Source: UBA7359 sp047618295
GTDB taxonomy: Bacteria > Pseudomonadota > Gammaproteobacteria > Eutrophobiales > Eutrophobiaceae
Reading direction: 5' to 3'
Assembly: GCA_047618295.1 (NCBI GenBank)
Contig: JBLHKL010000005.1
Location: 1 to 40,143 of the forward strand
Length of the DNA stretch: 40,143 nt
Of this stretch, positions 27,407-36,126 are shown piece by piece. Every line of letters begins with the position of its first letter. Position 1 is the stretch's first letter. The notes under the pieces were generated by a model. The model saw only the letters and a list, made by a program, of their open reading frames with translations. It searched no databases and was not told the origin of the DNA. Made by a program: the position numbers and the translations under genes.

Positions 27407-27728
27407 AAATTGACCTGAAATTAATACGTTGGCAGTAACACTATTAATGATAAGGCCGAAATACACCACTTCCAGCCATTATTATGGACCCAAGCCCGGC
27501 CTATCGACTATGCGAGCTTGATAGATAACGATTAAAGTGTGTGGCTCAATTAGTATTTTAGTGTACTATTTACAATGGAAATACGAGCTAAACCAATGAT
27601 AATTATCGGAATAAGAATATCAGCTAAAATGGATGTGATAGCTGGAAAACAGATGTAAATAATAAAAATCAATAAGTTAGTAAGTTTACTTCTAAATTAT
27701 TAAAAAGGAATATGGGCTAAATCTTAAA
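27407..27728. other. Intergenic region upstream of the receiver gene
   Basis: 322 bases, AT-rich, with no gene, tRNA or clear terminator visible. A weak -35/-10 pair (TTAAAG, 16 bases, TATTTT, ending near 27563) is the best plus-strand promoter candidate. Just before the receiver gene is a three-codon frame, ATG GGC TAA (27712-27720), that carries the only good SD (AAGGA) in this stretch. Confidence 0.4.
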
Positions 27729-28121
27729 ATGAGTGACTCTATACAAACAGTAGTTGTAATAGACGATAATGCTACTGTTCGAGCACTTTTTGAGCGTAGC
27801 ACAGAAGATCTGGCCCTCAATTTAATCAGTTATGACTCTGCTGCTGCTGCTATGGAATACCTTGACGAGAATAAACCAGACTTATTATTCCTCGACATCA
27901 TCATGCCTGACAAAGATGGCTTAACCTTCTTGTCAGAATTAAGAAGGTTACCGCTGCATCGGGACACGGCTGTGATAATGATTACATCAAAAGATTATGC
28001 ACAGGATAGAACTGTAGCTAATGAGCTCGGAGCACTAGAATTTATCACCAAACCCATGCCAATGAAGGCAATTACCGATATAATCACCAACCATATTAAT
28101 AAAGAAAATCCTTACAATTAG
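27729..28121 (+). CDS. Stand-alone response-regulator receiver domain
   Basis: A single CheY-like domain of 130 residues with no output domain. The acidic pocket is D12-D13, the phosphoacceptor is D56 in LLFLDIIMP, the switch threonine is T86 (MITSKD) and the conserved lysine is K108 (FITKP). All catalytic residues are present. No histidine kinase is nearby. Its neighbours are a Ser/Thr kinase and an MBL hydrolase that starts 13 bases downstream, probably in the same transcript. The start ATG has no SD of its own; the AAGGA upstream serves a mini-frame instead. The partner is unknown. Confidence 0.9.
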   Translation: MSDSIQTVVVIDDNATVRALFERSTEDLALNLISYDSAAAAMEYLDENKPDLLFLDIIMPDKDGLTFLSELRRLPLHRDTAVIMITSKDYAQDRTVANELGALEFITKPMPMKAITDIITNHINKENPYN

Positions 28122-28134
28122 TAGAATATAACGC

Positions 28135-29046
28135 ATGGCAAAATCCTATCTCCGCTTTTGGGGTGTACGAGGGTCGTATGCCGCACCCTTTCCAACGCAT
28201 CTAAAAGTTGGGGGCAACACATCGTGTGTTGAGGTAAATGTAGATGATCATGTACTTATCTGTGATGCAGGTACCGGTATAATCCCACTCGGCAATAAAC
28301 TCGCAGCGGATGCCAAGTACAAAGAGGTCTTAATAGTTTTAACGCATTATCACTGGGACCATATTTGCGGTCTGCCATTTTTTGTCCCAGCATTTATACC
28401 TGACTGGAATTTAAATTTTTTCGGCCCAGGTGAATCAGTTCAGGAGATGAAACAAAAGCTTGATTCCCAAATGCAAGCGCCCTATTTCCCAGTAGGCACA
28501 GAAACATGGATGGCAAACATAAACTATGTTAATCCACGGGAAACAAACTTGAGCGTTGGACCTATTGATATAAGCTACTACAGTGTCCACCATCCTGGCG
28601 TTACCTATGGCTATAAAATCAAGGCGGGTAACAAGACCATTATTTATGTCTCTGATAATGAATGTCAGTTTCTTGATAAATCAATCAAGCAAAAGATGAC
28701 TGAATTCAGCGAAGAAGAACAGCAGATGTTCGAGGACATGAATCGAGAAGAATACGAATACGAATTACAATCAATCCGCGGCGCAGATATCCTGATTCAT
28801 GATGCGCAATATACGCCTGAAGATTATAAAACCAAGCGTGGTTGGGGACACTCTTGTTATGTTGATGTAGTCAATTATGCAATCGATGCAGAGGTTAAAG
28901 AATTATATCTTTATCATCATGACCCTTATAATGACGATGATGCTATCGATAAAATATTTGAGAAATGTCAGGTCATAATCCAGGAACGTGGTGCATCACT
29001 TATTTGCAAGATTGCCAAAGAAGGCTTGGAGATCGACCTCGATTAG
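28135..29046 (+). CDS. Metallo-beta-lactamase-fold hydrolase, PhnP/phosphodiesterase-like
   Basis: A 303-residue cytosolic MBL-fold protein of the group opening with WGVRGS and GGNTSCVEV. The metal motif HxHxDH is H71-Y-H73-W-D75-H76; further ligands are probably in HHPGVTYGY, YVSDNE, and HDAQYTPEDY with GWGHSCY. A glutamate-rich insertion (FSEEEQQMFEDMNREEYEYE) precedes the last motifs. Members of this group are phosphodiester or cyclic-phosphate hydrolases where tested. With a cNMP-binding kinase two genes upstream, cyclic nucleotides are a reasonable candidate substrate, but this is inference. Probably cotranscribed with the receiver gene. Confidence 0.82.
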   Translation: MAKSYLRFWGVRGSYAAPFPTHLKVGGNTSCVEVNVDDHVLICDAGTGIIPLGNKLAADAKYKEVLIVLTHYHWDHICGLPFFVPAFIPDWNLNFFGPGESVQEMKQKLDSQMQAPYFPVGTETWMANINYVNPRETNLSVGPIDISYYSVHHPGVTYGYKIKAGNKTIIYVSDNECQFLDKSIKQKMTEFSEEEQQMFEDMNREEYEYELQSIRGADILIHDAQYTPEDYKTKRGWGHSCYVDVVNYAIDAEVKELYLYHHDPYNDDDAIDKIFEKCQVIIQERGASLICKIAKEGLEIDLD

Positions 29047-29088
29047 CCAGCTCTTAATATACTCTGCTCATTTATAACATCACATCCT

Positions 29089-29286
29089 ATGGAAGTTACC
29101 CTTAATGGCGATCCTTGCACGATAGTCAAAGATCTCACCATAGCAAAATTTATTACCACTCTGGATCTGGAAGGTAAATTCGCAATCGAGATAAACCAAA
29201 ACATCATCCCCAGAAGCGAATACTCCCAAACACCTATACACCCTGGCGATAATATTGAAATAGTTCAAGCCATTGGTGGCGGATAA
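29089..29286 (+). CDS. thiS: Sulfur carrier protein ThiS
   Basis: Ubiquitin-fold carrier that delivers sulfur as a C-terminal thiocarboxylate to ThiG for the thiazole ring of thiamin. 65 residues beginning MEVTLNGDPCTI and ending IEIVQAIGGG, with the essential terminal Gly-Gly. It starts 42 bases after the MBL gene and ends 6 bases before thiG. Confidence 0.95.
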   Translation: MEVTLNGDPCTIVKDLTIAKFITTLDLEGKFAIEINQNIIPRSEYSQTPIHPGDNIEIVQAIGGG

Positions 29287-29292
29287 ATATAA

Positions 29293-30078
29293 ATGACTAA
29301 CACAGACACAATCTCAATAGCGGGCACTGAATATTCATCCAGATTATTAGTTGGAACAGGCAAGTATAAAGATATGGATGAGACAAAGAGTGCCATCGAG
29401 GCCAGCGGGGCACAAATTGTAACCGTTGCTATTCGCAGATCCAATATTGGTCAAAATAAAGATGAACCCAACCTCTTAGAAGTTATTCGACCTGATAAAT
29501 ATACCATCTTGCCAAACACTGCCGGCTGTTACGATGCCGAATCGGCCGTTAGAACTTGCCGACTAGCTAGAGAGTTATTAGACGGCCATGATTTAGTAAA
29601 ACTCGAAGTCCTTGGAGATGAAAAAACATTATTCCCAGATGTACCGCAAACGCTTGATGCAGCAAAACAGCTGATAGATGATAACTTCAAAGTCATGGTC
29701 TATACCTCTGACGACCCGATTATGGCTAAAAGATTTGAAGAGATGGGTTGTGTTGCTGTCATGCCACTAGCAGCGCCGATCGGCTCCGGACTAGGCATCC
29801 GCAACCCATATAACATTCGAACAATTGTTGAGAATGCCAATGTCCCTATTCTGGTCGACGCCGGTGTTGGCACAGCTTCAGACGCGGCTATTGCCATGGA
29901 ATTGGGCTGTGACGGGGTCTTAATGAATACAGCCATTGCAGAAGCAAAGAATCCTGTGCTGATGGCAAGCGCAATGAAAAAAGCCATTGAGGCCGGTCGT
30001 GAAGCTTATTTAGCGGGAAGAATGCCAAGACGTGCTTATGCCAGTGCTTCATCACCAATCGATGGTCACTTTTTTTAA
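29293..30078 (+). CDS. thiG: Thiazole synthase
   Basis: Forms the thiazole phosphate of thiamin from DXP, ThiS-thiocarboxylate and dehydroglycine. The (beta/alpha)8 barrel has LVGTGKYKD, PNTAGCYDAESAVRTCRLARE, LVKLEVLGDEKTLFPD (the Schiff-base lysine lies in this block), PIGSGLGI and VDAGVGTASDAA (phosphate sites). 261 residues is full length. Follows thiS directly. Confidence 0.97.
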   Translation: MTNTDTISIAGTEYSSRLLVGTGKYKDMDETKSAIEASGAQIVTVAIRRSNIGQNKDEPNLLEVIRPDKYTILPNTAGCYDAESAVRTCRLARELLDGHDLVKLEVLGDEKTLFPDVPQTLDAAKQLIDDNFKVMVYTSDDPIMAKRFEEMGCVAVMPLAAPIGSGLGIRNPYNIRTIVENANVPILVDAGVGTASDAAIAMELGCDGVLMNTAIAEAKNPVLMASAMKKAIEAGREAYLAGRMPRRAYASASSPIDGHFF

Positions 30079-30116
30079 ATAGAATAAGTTTTCTGCATAC
30101 CGCCAGCTATTGTTCC

Positions 30117-30818
30117 TTGAAAGAAAAACCAACAAAACAAAACACCATTCGCAGTTATGTTAAGCGCGAGGGTAGATTAACTAGCGCTCAACAATACGCA
30201 CTGGACAACTATTGGGCTAAGCATGGTGTTATCTTCAACACTGATAGTCTTGATCTCCAATCCTTATATAAACGCCGCGCTCCACTCATTCTGGATATCG
30301 GTGTTGGCACTGGCGATTCGACACTTAATCACGCTCAAACACATCCGGAAAACAATTATCTTGCTATTGAGGTTCATCGCCCCGGCGTTGGCCAACTATT
30401 AAATAATATAGAATCGAATAACTTAACAAACATTAAAATCAGTAATAACGATGTCATTGATGTACTACAAAACCAAATCCCGGATCGTTCTATAAGCCAG
30501 GTATTTATTTTTTTCGCTGACCCATGGCCCAAGACGAGACATCAGAAACGGAGACTGATTAATAAGCAGTTGATCGGATTAATAAAGAGGAAAATTGCTA
30601 TACATGGACGTTTACATATAGCTACCGATTGGCAACACTATGCTAATCACATACAGAAGCTATGCCAGTCGGACCCTGCTCTTATTAATCTATCGGGAAG
30701 TAAATCATATTCTTCGCCAAGACCAAACTGGCGCATTAGAACGCGTTATGAGGCTCGTGGGTTAAGACTTAATCATAATGTTTGGGATTTTTGTTACGGA
30801 TTTAATCTAAATCGCTAA
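30117..30818 (+). CDS. trmB: tRNA (guanine-N7)-methyltransferase
   Basis: Methylates G46 in the tRNA variable loop using SAM. The SAM motif ILDIGVGTGDST and the TrmB signature FADPWPKTRHQKRR are clear, with RTRYEARGL near the end. 233 residues. The start is taken as TTG at 30117, giving KEKPTKQNTIRSYVKREGRLT, whose RSYVKREGRLT matches the usual N terminus. No SD is visible, so the exact start is uncertain. The thiSG-trmB order is common in gammaproteobacteria. Its 3' end overlaps the convergent gene by 4 bases. Confidence 0.93.
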   Translation: MKEKPTKQNTIRSYVKREGRLTSAQQYALDNYWAKHGVIFNTDSLDLQSLYKRRAPLILDIGVGTGDSTLNHAQTHPENNYLAIEVHRPGVGQLLNNIESNNLTNIKISNNDVIDVLQNQIPDRSISQVFIFFADPWPKTRHQKRRLINKQLIGLIKRKIAIHGRLHIATDWQHYANHIQKLCQSDPALINLSGSKSYSSPRPNWRIRTRYEARGLRLNHNVWDFCYGFNLNR

Positions 30819-31474
30819 AAATCAAGATCCTGAAATGAATGTATTACATCGAACTCTGCTGTTTCTTGTTCAGGATTTTGACTATCGGGTTTTGCTATCG
30901 TGTACAAATTTTTAATGCCGAATTCTCTAGCGGCCCTTAGTACAGTTAAATTGTCATCAATCAATAGTGTTTCATCACAATTAAAAGGCACCTCTAATTG
31001 TAATTTCTCCCAAAAGGACTGCTCCTCTTTTGCATGACCAATAGTATGAGCACTTATGATTTGATCAAAGAAAATATCAATACTCGTTTTTTCCACCTTC
31101 ATCTTGATAAGATCTTCATGCGCATTGGTCACCATTACTACAGCGTATTCTGATTCATTCAGTCGTTGAAGAAACGTCTCCGCATTTGGGCGATACTTAA
31201 TTAAATGTTCAACATCAGCCTTCAGCTCTAATACATTAAATTTTAGTCGTTCCGTCCAAAAGTCCAGACAATACCAGGAAAGTGTTCCTGCCTCTTTTGC
31301 ATACCAGTCTTTGAGTTGCGCCTTTGCCGTTTCAGCATCCATGTTATTCAACGAACCCCAGTGAACCGGTAGATACTCTTGCCAAAAGTAATTATCAAAA
31401 TTCAAATCAAGCAGGGTGCCGTCCATGTCTAACAATACGGTTTTAATAGATTTCCAGTTAATGTTGGCTTTCAT
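30815..31474 (-). CDS. yrfG: HAD-family nucleotidase, GMP/IMP nucleotidase type
   Basis: Probable 5'-nucleotidase of the YrfG type. HAD motifs are DMDGTLLDLNFDNYFWQEYLP near the N terminus (nucleophile in DMDGT), VVMVTNAH (motif II), HAKEEQSFW (motif III lysine) and TLLIDDNLTVLRAA (motif IV). The NFDNYFWQE cap sequence is typical of YrfG. 219 residues. It diverges from cysQ, a neighbour it also has in pseudomonads, with only 20 bases between start codons. Confidence 0.85.
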   Translation of the reverse strand: MKANINWKSIKTVLLDMDGTLLDLNFDNYFWQEYLPVHWGSLNNMDAETAKAQLKDWYAKEAGTLSWYCLDFWTERLKFNVLELKADVEHLIKYRPNAETFLQRLNESEYAVVMVTNAHEDLIKMKVEKTSIDIFFDQIISAHTIGHAKEEQSFWEKLQLEVPFNCDETLLIDDNLTVLRAAREFGIKNLYTIAKPDSQNPEQETAEFDVIHSFQDLDF

Positions 31475-31494
31475 GTTGTTTTAAGACAGGTAGA

Positions 31495-32343
31495 ATGAGT
31501 TACAGAAGTGACAAGGATAACAAAACAGACCAAATGAATGAAATCAAACATCACCAACTGGAAGAACTTACTTCTGAAATTTTAAAGATCTCCTATCAAG
31601 CCGGGGAAAGGATATTGGAGATCTATGAAACAGATTTTTCAGTGGAAAACAAAGAGGATAACTCCCCTCTGACTGCGGCCGACATGGCGGCACATAATAC
31701 AATTTGCGAACAATTAACAAAATTAACGCCTTCTATTCCTATACTGTCAGAAGAATCATCACATATCAGTTTTAGTGATCGTCAAAAATGGAATCAATAT
31801 TGGCTTGTCGATCCTTTAGATGGTACTCGTGAATTTATAAAGCGTAATGGCGAATTTTCAGTGAATATTGCCCTAATAGAAGGACATCGCTCAATCATGG
31901 GGGTTATCCATATTCCTGTGGCCGGCACCAGTTACAGCGCATCAATCAATAATGGCGCCTATAAACACGAATCCAATGGAGATAAGGAACAAATTTCTGT
32001 TAGGCAAACCAACGCTAGTGCAATTACCGTAGCAGGAAGTCGTTCTCATGGTAATGAACGACTACAAGCCTTTATTGCCAGTTTAGCTAATCCGGAAGTA
32101 CTTTCAGTCGGGAGTTCATTAAAATTTTGCTTAGTTGCAGAGGGAACCGCCGATATATATCCACGCTTTGGCCTCACTTCCGAATGGGATTCAGCTGCAG
32201 CGCAAGCTATTGTTGAAGAGGCCGGAGGAATGGTAATTGATACAAAGCACAAACGCCTTGAATATAACACCAAGGAATCCTTACTAAACCCTGAGTTTCT
32301 TGTAATCGCAGATAAAGAATTTGACTGGCAGCAATATATCTAG
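31495..32343 (+). CDS. cysQ: 3'(2'),5'-bisphosphate nucleotidase
   Basis: Removes the 3'-phosphate from PAP formed in sulfate assimilation. Inositol-phosphatase fold motifs are SPLTAADMAAH, the metal site WLVDPLDGTREFIKRNGEF, and WDSAAAQAIVEEAGG. 282 residues. The start at 31495 has AGG 7 bases upstream; a downstream ATG at 31534 would also leave a complete domain. Its stop is the last core-genome feature before the tRNA-Phe remnant. Confidence 0.94.
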   Translation: MSYRSDKDNKTDQMNEIKHHQLEELTSEILKISYQAGERILEIYETDFSVENKEDNSPLTAADMAAHNTICEQLTKLTPSIPILSEESSHISFSDRQKWNQYWLVDPLDGTREFIKRNGEFSVNIALIEGHRSIMGVIHIPVAGTSYSASINNGAYKHESNGDKEQISVRQTNASAITVAGSRSHGNERLQAFIASLANPEVLSVGSSLKFCLVAEGTADIYPRFGLTSEWDSAAAQAIVEEAGGMVIDTKHKRLEYNTKESLLNPEFLVIADKEFDWQQYI

Positions 32344-32817
32344 CGACTAGTTTAAGCCTGCATTATTAACAAATTTAAAATGACTCTAGCGACTTGCTAC
32401 TCCTTAGAATAGTGACTATAGACAGAATCGAACTGCCAACACGAGGATTTTCAATCGAAGACACAACATGGGACTCTGGCAACTAACCACAAGAATTTGA
32501 TCAATTTTTCCTAAACCGCTCCTGACAACTCTCTGGTGACCGAAACATTCCCGAAATTATCCGTTACATTTTCAGATGTAATGCAGTAAAACTCGATCTG
32601 AATCATTGAGCGACTAAAATCTAACATCGAAACTACACCGAGACTCTTAGAGAGTCCTCTAACTGCCCGTCTCTGTGGAATTAAATATACATTTTAGCCA
32701 TAATGGTAAATATAAATTCGTGCCTACTGGCTTTAGGCGTACCAGTAGCAATCAATATCATTCCATGGGAAGCGCGCTCTTTATTTTACCAACGCCTCCT
32801 TAAACCTAGGGGCCAAT
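32344..32817. other. Intergenic region at the left edge of the accessory segment
   Basis: 474 bases without a supported gene. It contains the broken tRNA-Phe copy (32410-32456). Several small stems follow: TTACAT/ATGTAA near 32561, GACTCT/AGAGTC near 32640, and CTACTGG/CCAGTAG at 32724-32748, the last about 70 bases before the cyclase GTG. No convincing promoter is visible. A 67-codon frame starting at 32703 overlaps the cyclase start and has no coding character. Confidence 0.45.
32410..32456 (-). pseudogene. Broken 3' half of tRNA-Phe (likely attachment-site remnant)
   Basis: Bases 32421-32456 match 34 of 36 positions of the intact tRNA-Phe (36284-36319), covering T arm, variable loop and anticodon arm, in the same orientation. 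The acceptor end (32410-32420) matches only 7 of 11 bases and the 5' half is not recognisable. Weak similarity (GCTACTC) continues past the 3' end. This is what a displaced tRNA 3' end looks like after integration of an element at the tRNA gene. Confidence 0.8.
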
Positions 32818-35160
32818 GTGAAAAAATTCTTTATCTATATCTTACCAGGGCTCGTTGTGGCCGGGATATCCATTTCCTTATATCTCTTGATCCCATCACA
32901 ATTTGAAGTCTTTGATAACAAACTCCGAGACATGCTCTTTATCAACCGTGGCACCATTGAGCCTACGGGACACGTTGTGATTATCGATATCGACGAGCGC
33001 TCAATCAAGGAAATAGGCCAGTTCCCTTGGAAACGTAATGATGTGGCCAAAATGATTAATAATTTAGGTGATGCAGGGGTCAGCGCAATAGGCTTCGATA
33101 TCATGTTCCCGGAAGCTGATAAATCATCCCCGCATCGCGTTATATCTGAGCTTGGTATCGAAGATATCGTACCTCAGGATAAACAGATCAACTACGATGA
33201 ATTGTTGGCTTCTGCAGTAGCGAAAACACCTACTGTCCTGGGGTACACATTTGATTTTGATGGGAGAGAAACCCATAAGCACAAAGAGGCTCCAAAAGTC
33301 CCTGCAACCATTATCAAAATAAACAAAGGGGAGCATGAATATCTTCCGGAAGCTAATGGCGTCATCACCAATATTCCAATAATCCAGAATGCCGCACGCA
33401 CGAGCGGTTTCTTTAACGCAATACCTGATAGCGATGGAGTAATCCGCTCTGTTCCACTTGCAATTGCATATGATTCCAACGTCTACCCATCTCTTGCCCT
33501 AGAGCTCGCTCGTATGGCTTTCGAAGAAGATCGTATTGAGATCATTTATGATGCATTCGGCGTGAGCTCAATTAATCTTGCTGGTCGAAAAATACCAACT
33601 GATGAATATGGTCGAATTACTGTTAATTTCAGAGGCCCGTCTTCTACCTTTAAGTACATCTCTGCAGTTGATATCATCAAAGGAGACTTCAACCCAGCTG
33701 ATATAGAAGGCAAGATTATGCTTATCGGCACCTCGGCGGCCGGTCTTCTTGATTTAAGAATCATGCCTTATGATGCTGTTTACCCGGGAGTGGAAGTGCA
33801 TGCGAATGTAATTGACAACATCATTGCCGGTGATTTCATTCATATCCCCGCTGATATAGCACCTGGAATTAATATAGCCCTCATTTTCATTGTGGCAACT
33901 GTTGTTGTTACGGCTATTGGATACACTAGTGCATTAGCTCTCCCATTTATCCTTGCTGTTACCGCATTTTTACTACTCTACTTCATTAACTATCTACTCT
34001 TTACTGAGGGAATTATTCTAAGTATTTTCTATCCACTCTTCACTTTGATAGTAAGCGCCTTGGCATCAATTAATACTGGCTATTTCTTTGAAACTAGGCA
34101 AAAAAACCTTATCAGGGGCAAGTTTGCCTCTAAAGTATCCCCGCAAGTCATGGAAGACATCATCAAAAATGCCGCTAGTGGTAAGGATGCTTTTATCGCC
34201 AAGGAACATGAGATTTCCGTTACCTTTTCTGATGTTCGTAACTTCACCAATATTTCTGAAGCAGCGGGTGATGCTAATACGTTAATTCAGTTTTTAAATC
34301 AATATATGGATGAGATGACAAATATCATCACTAAGTATGAAGGCACGGTCGATAAATTTATCGGTGACGCGATCATGTCTTACTGGAACGCACCTGCCGT
34401 TGTTAAAAACCATGTGGAAAAGTCTGTTGACGCAACAATGGATCAGATCCACGCGGTAGCCCCACTGAATGTAAAAGTAAAACAAGATGAACGTTTTACC
34501 AGCATATGCAAGATGGCCGAAGATATGGGTGTTGAACCTATTGAGATTGGCATAGGTATTAATCTAGGTGTCGCAATTATCGGTGAAATGGGCAGTAGTG
34601 GACGTAGTGACTACACCGCGATTGGAGACCCGATCAACCTTGGCGCACGTCTTGAGTCACTCTGTAAATATTATAATTCCATGTGCAATATTTCTAACCA
34701 TGTAAAAGAGCGTATTTCGCAAGATAAATATATCTTTAGATTTCTGGATCTCGTTACCGTTAAGGGACAGTCGGTTCCTGTTGAGATATGGCAAATAATC
34801 GACTATGCAGATCTATCTATGACTCAATGGGAGACGCCACTCTATTTGTCACGTTCAGTTTCATATGATGATGATGGTCAAGGTAATACGGTTATCTCGA
34901 GTCTTGATAGTGAGATAAGTGGTACGGTGGAAAAACAACGTCTATTGGATGAGCTGGAATATTACAATAGCGGCATCGAGGCTTATAAAGAAGCAAGGTT
35001 TGAAGACGCATTAAAAATCTTCAGGGATATTCAGGACAACTGGCCTGATAAAACTAATAAAAATATCTATCTCATCTATATTGAGCGATGTGAACACTAT
35101 ATTGAAGAACCTCCTGGTGATGACTTTAATGGTGTCTTCGCACATAACACAAAAGGCTAA
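32818..35160 (+). CDS. CHASE2-domain class III adenylate cyclase
   Basis: Membrane sensor that makes cAMP. An N-terminal transmembrane helix (about 4-22) anchors a periplasmic CHASE2 domain (about 30-335; DIDERSIKEIGQFPW and FDIMFPEADK). Three transmembrane helices follow (about 340-420), then the cyclase domain (about 460-645). Catalytic residues are all present: metals D472 (FSDVRNF) and D517 (GDAIM), adenine-selecting K513 and D598 (DYTAIGD), transition-state N607 and R611. A C-terminal TPR-like tail ends RCEHYIEEPPGDDFNGVF, the usual end of this family. The start is GTG with AGGGG 5 bases upstream. It sits between two tRNA-Phe copies; a broken copy of its 3' end lies at 36127. Confidence 0.94.
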   Translation: MKKFFIYILPGLVVAGISISLYLLIPSQFEVFDNKLRDMLFINRGTIEPTGHVVIIDIDERSIKEIGQFPWKRNDVAKMINNLGDAGVSAIGFDIMFPEADKSSPHRVISELGIEDIVPQDKQINYDELLASAVAKTPTVLGYTFDFDGRETHKHKEAPKVPATIIKINKGEHEYLPEANGVITNIPIIQNAARTSGFFNAIPDSDGVIRSVPLAIAYDSNVYPSLALELARMAFEEDRIEIIYDAFGVSSINLAGRKIPTDEYGRITVNFRGPSSTFKYISAVDIIKGDFNPADIEGKIMLIGTSAAGLLDLRIMPYDAVYPGVEVHANVIDNIIAGDFIHIPADIAPGINIALIFIVATVVVTAIGYTSALALPFILAVTAFLLLYFINYLLFTEGIILSIFYPLFTLIVSALASINTGYFFETRQKNLIRGKFASKVSPQVMEDIIKNAASGKDAFIAKEHEISVTFSDVRNFTNISEAAGDANTLIQFLNQYMDEMTNIITKYEGTVDKFIGDAIMSYWNAPAVVKNHVEKSVDATMDQIHAVAPLNVKVKQDERFTSICKMAEDMGVEPIEIGIGINLGVAIIGEMGSSGRSDYTAIGDPINLGARLESLCKYYNSMCNISNHVKERISQDKYIFRFLDLVTVKGQSVPVEIWQIIDYADLSMTQWETPLYLSRSVSYDDDGQGNTVISSLDSEISGTVEKQRLLDELEYYNSGIEAYKEARFEDALKIFRDIQDNWPDKTNKNIYLIYIERCEHYIEEPPGDDFNGVFAHNTKG

Positions 35161-35405
35161 GCACTGTTATACAGCGGGTTTTCTGCAATAACTCAGTGCG
35201 TTAGAGATTAACCAGTTGTTATTCATCTGGCCGGACATTAAACCGGGCGGGCAATACGACCATTGCATACTATGTAAAGCGGCGTTATATTTCAGCTTAG
35301 GTGAAACAAGGTCTCGTTTAGACGAGCATAAATAATTAAAAATTCCTGTTTCAACCTGACGAATTTTATTTGAACGTGTATTGCCTACCAAAAAAGGAAA
35401 AAAAA

Positions 35406-35930
35406 ATGTCTGATCCACAAAGTTTTTCTAGAAATGAGCATGGCTTGCTCGATAATGTCCAATATACCTACAACAATGATGGCTCGATTAACTGGCGAGC
35501 GATGATTGATAACAAGCATCTGGTTGTCAATAAAAATGTCTTTCCAGAGGGTGCCGACATCCCTTCCGATGTCAGCCAGCTAAATGACGGACAAAGCTTA
35601 GTGTTGCTTGCCGGACTCAAGGAGCTGGCAAACCTACGAGGATTCACCAACGTTAATTATGAAGTTACCGCTGCGAGTAAGATGTATGTCGCGGTTAAAT
35701 GTACCATTAGCTGGATTCCGAACTATGAAAGCGGTATGCAGCCAGTACAGTTTTCAGCACTGGCAGATACGCATGAATCGAATACCAGCGGCTTTGGCAA
35801 AAAGTTTTTAATGGCCGTCAGCGAAAATCGCTCTTTTTCCCGTGCCGTGCGAAATTTTCTCCGCGTTAACATTATCGGTCAGGATGAAATCGATCCAAAC
35901 GAAGATGAAGTAATATTCGAGTTTTTCTAA
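35406..35930 (+). CDS. Small protein of unknown function, possibly phage-derived
   Basis: 174 residues from the ATG at 35406, chosen because AAAGGA stands 8 bases upstream; 12 more codons are open before it. No signal peptide or membrane helix. The C-terminal block SENRSFSRAVRNFLRVNIIGQDEI (near 139-162) recalls the ENR/ETR...RAVR motif of phage single-strand annealing proteins of the Rad52/Erf type, and the acidic end (DPNEDEVIFEFF) resembles single-strand-binding protein tails. This is a weak resemblance, not an assignment. It lies in the tRNA-Phe-bounded segment between the cyclase and an IS3 remnant. The 245 bases upstream contain only small stems. Confidence 0.65.
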   Translation: MSDPQSFSRNEHGLLDNVQYTYNNDGSINWRAMIDNKHLVVNKNVFPEGADIPSDVSQLNDGQSLVLLAGLKELANLRGFTNVNYEVTAASKMYVAVKCTISWIPNYESGMQPVQFSALADTHESNTSGFGKKFLMAVSENRSFSRAVRNFLRVNIIGQDEIDPNEDEVIFEFF

Positions 35931-35964
35931 GCCGACAAAGAAACAGTCCGTTACTGACCTGCCT

Positions 35965-36123
35965 CTAAAAACCGGAGCGTTTTTCAGGCTGCATTTCGCA
36001 ACTGACTCTCAAGTCTATCGAACTCTTGTAGTTGATGTCAGAGTGTCGCCTAACGCGGTTGTAGTAAGCCTCGATATACCAGAAGATTAAATGCTTCGCT
36101 TACTCTCGTGTTTCATATCGGCG
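35965..36123 (-). pseudogene. C-terminal remnant of an IS3-family transposase (OrfB)
   Basis: 53 in-frame codons on the minus strand, with one internal TAA at the eighth codon. It reads RRYETRE-stop-AKHLIFW and then YIEAYYNRVRRHSDINYKS. This is the conserved DDE-domain end of IS3-family OrfB (typically YxTREEA...YIExYYNRxRRHSALGY). The DDE catalytic residues and the rest of the element are missing. Confidence 0.85.
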
Positions 36124-36126
36124 TTG

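Noticed and set aside
32703..32906. 67-codon frame upstream of and overlapping the cyclase
   Set aside because: Overlaps the well-supported GTG start of the cyclase in another frame, with no SD or coding signature.
35167..35418. 83-codon minus-strand frame after the cyclase
   Set aside because: It overlaps the RBS and start of the 35406 gene on the other strand, and lacks any recognisable motif or SD.
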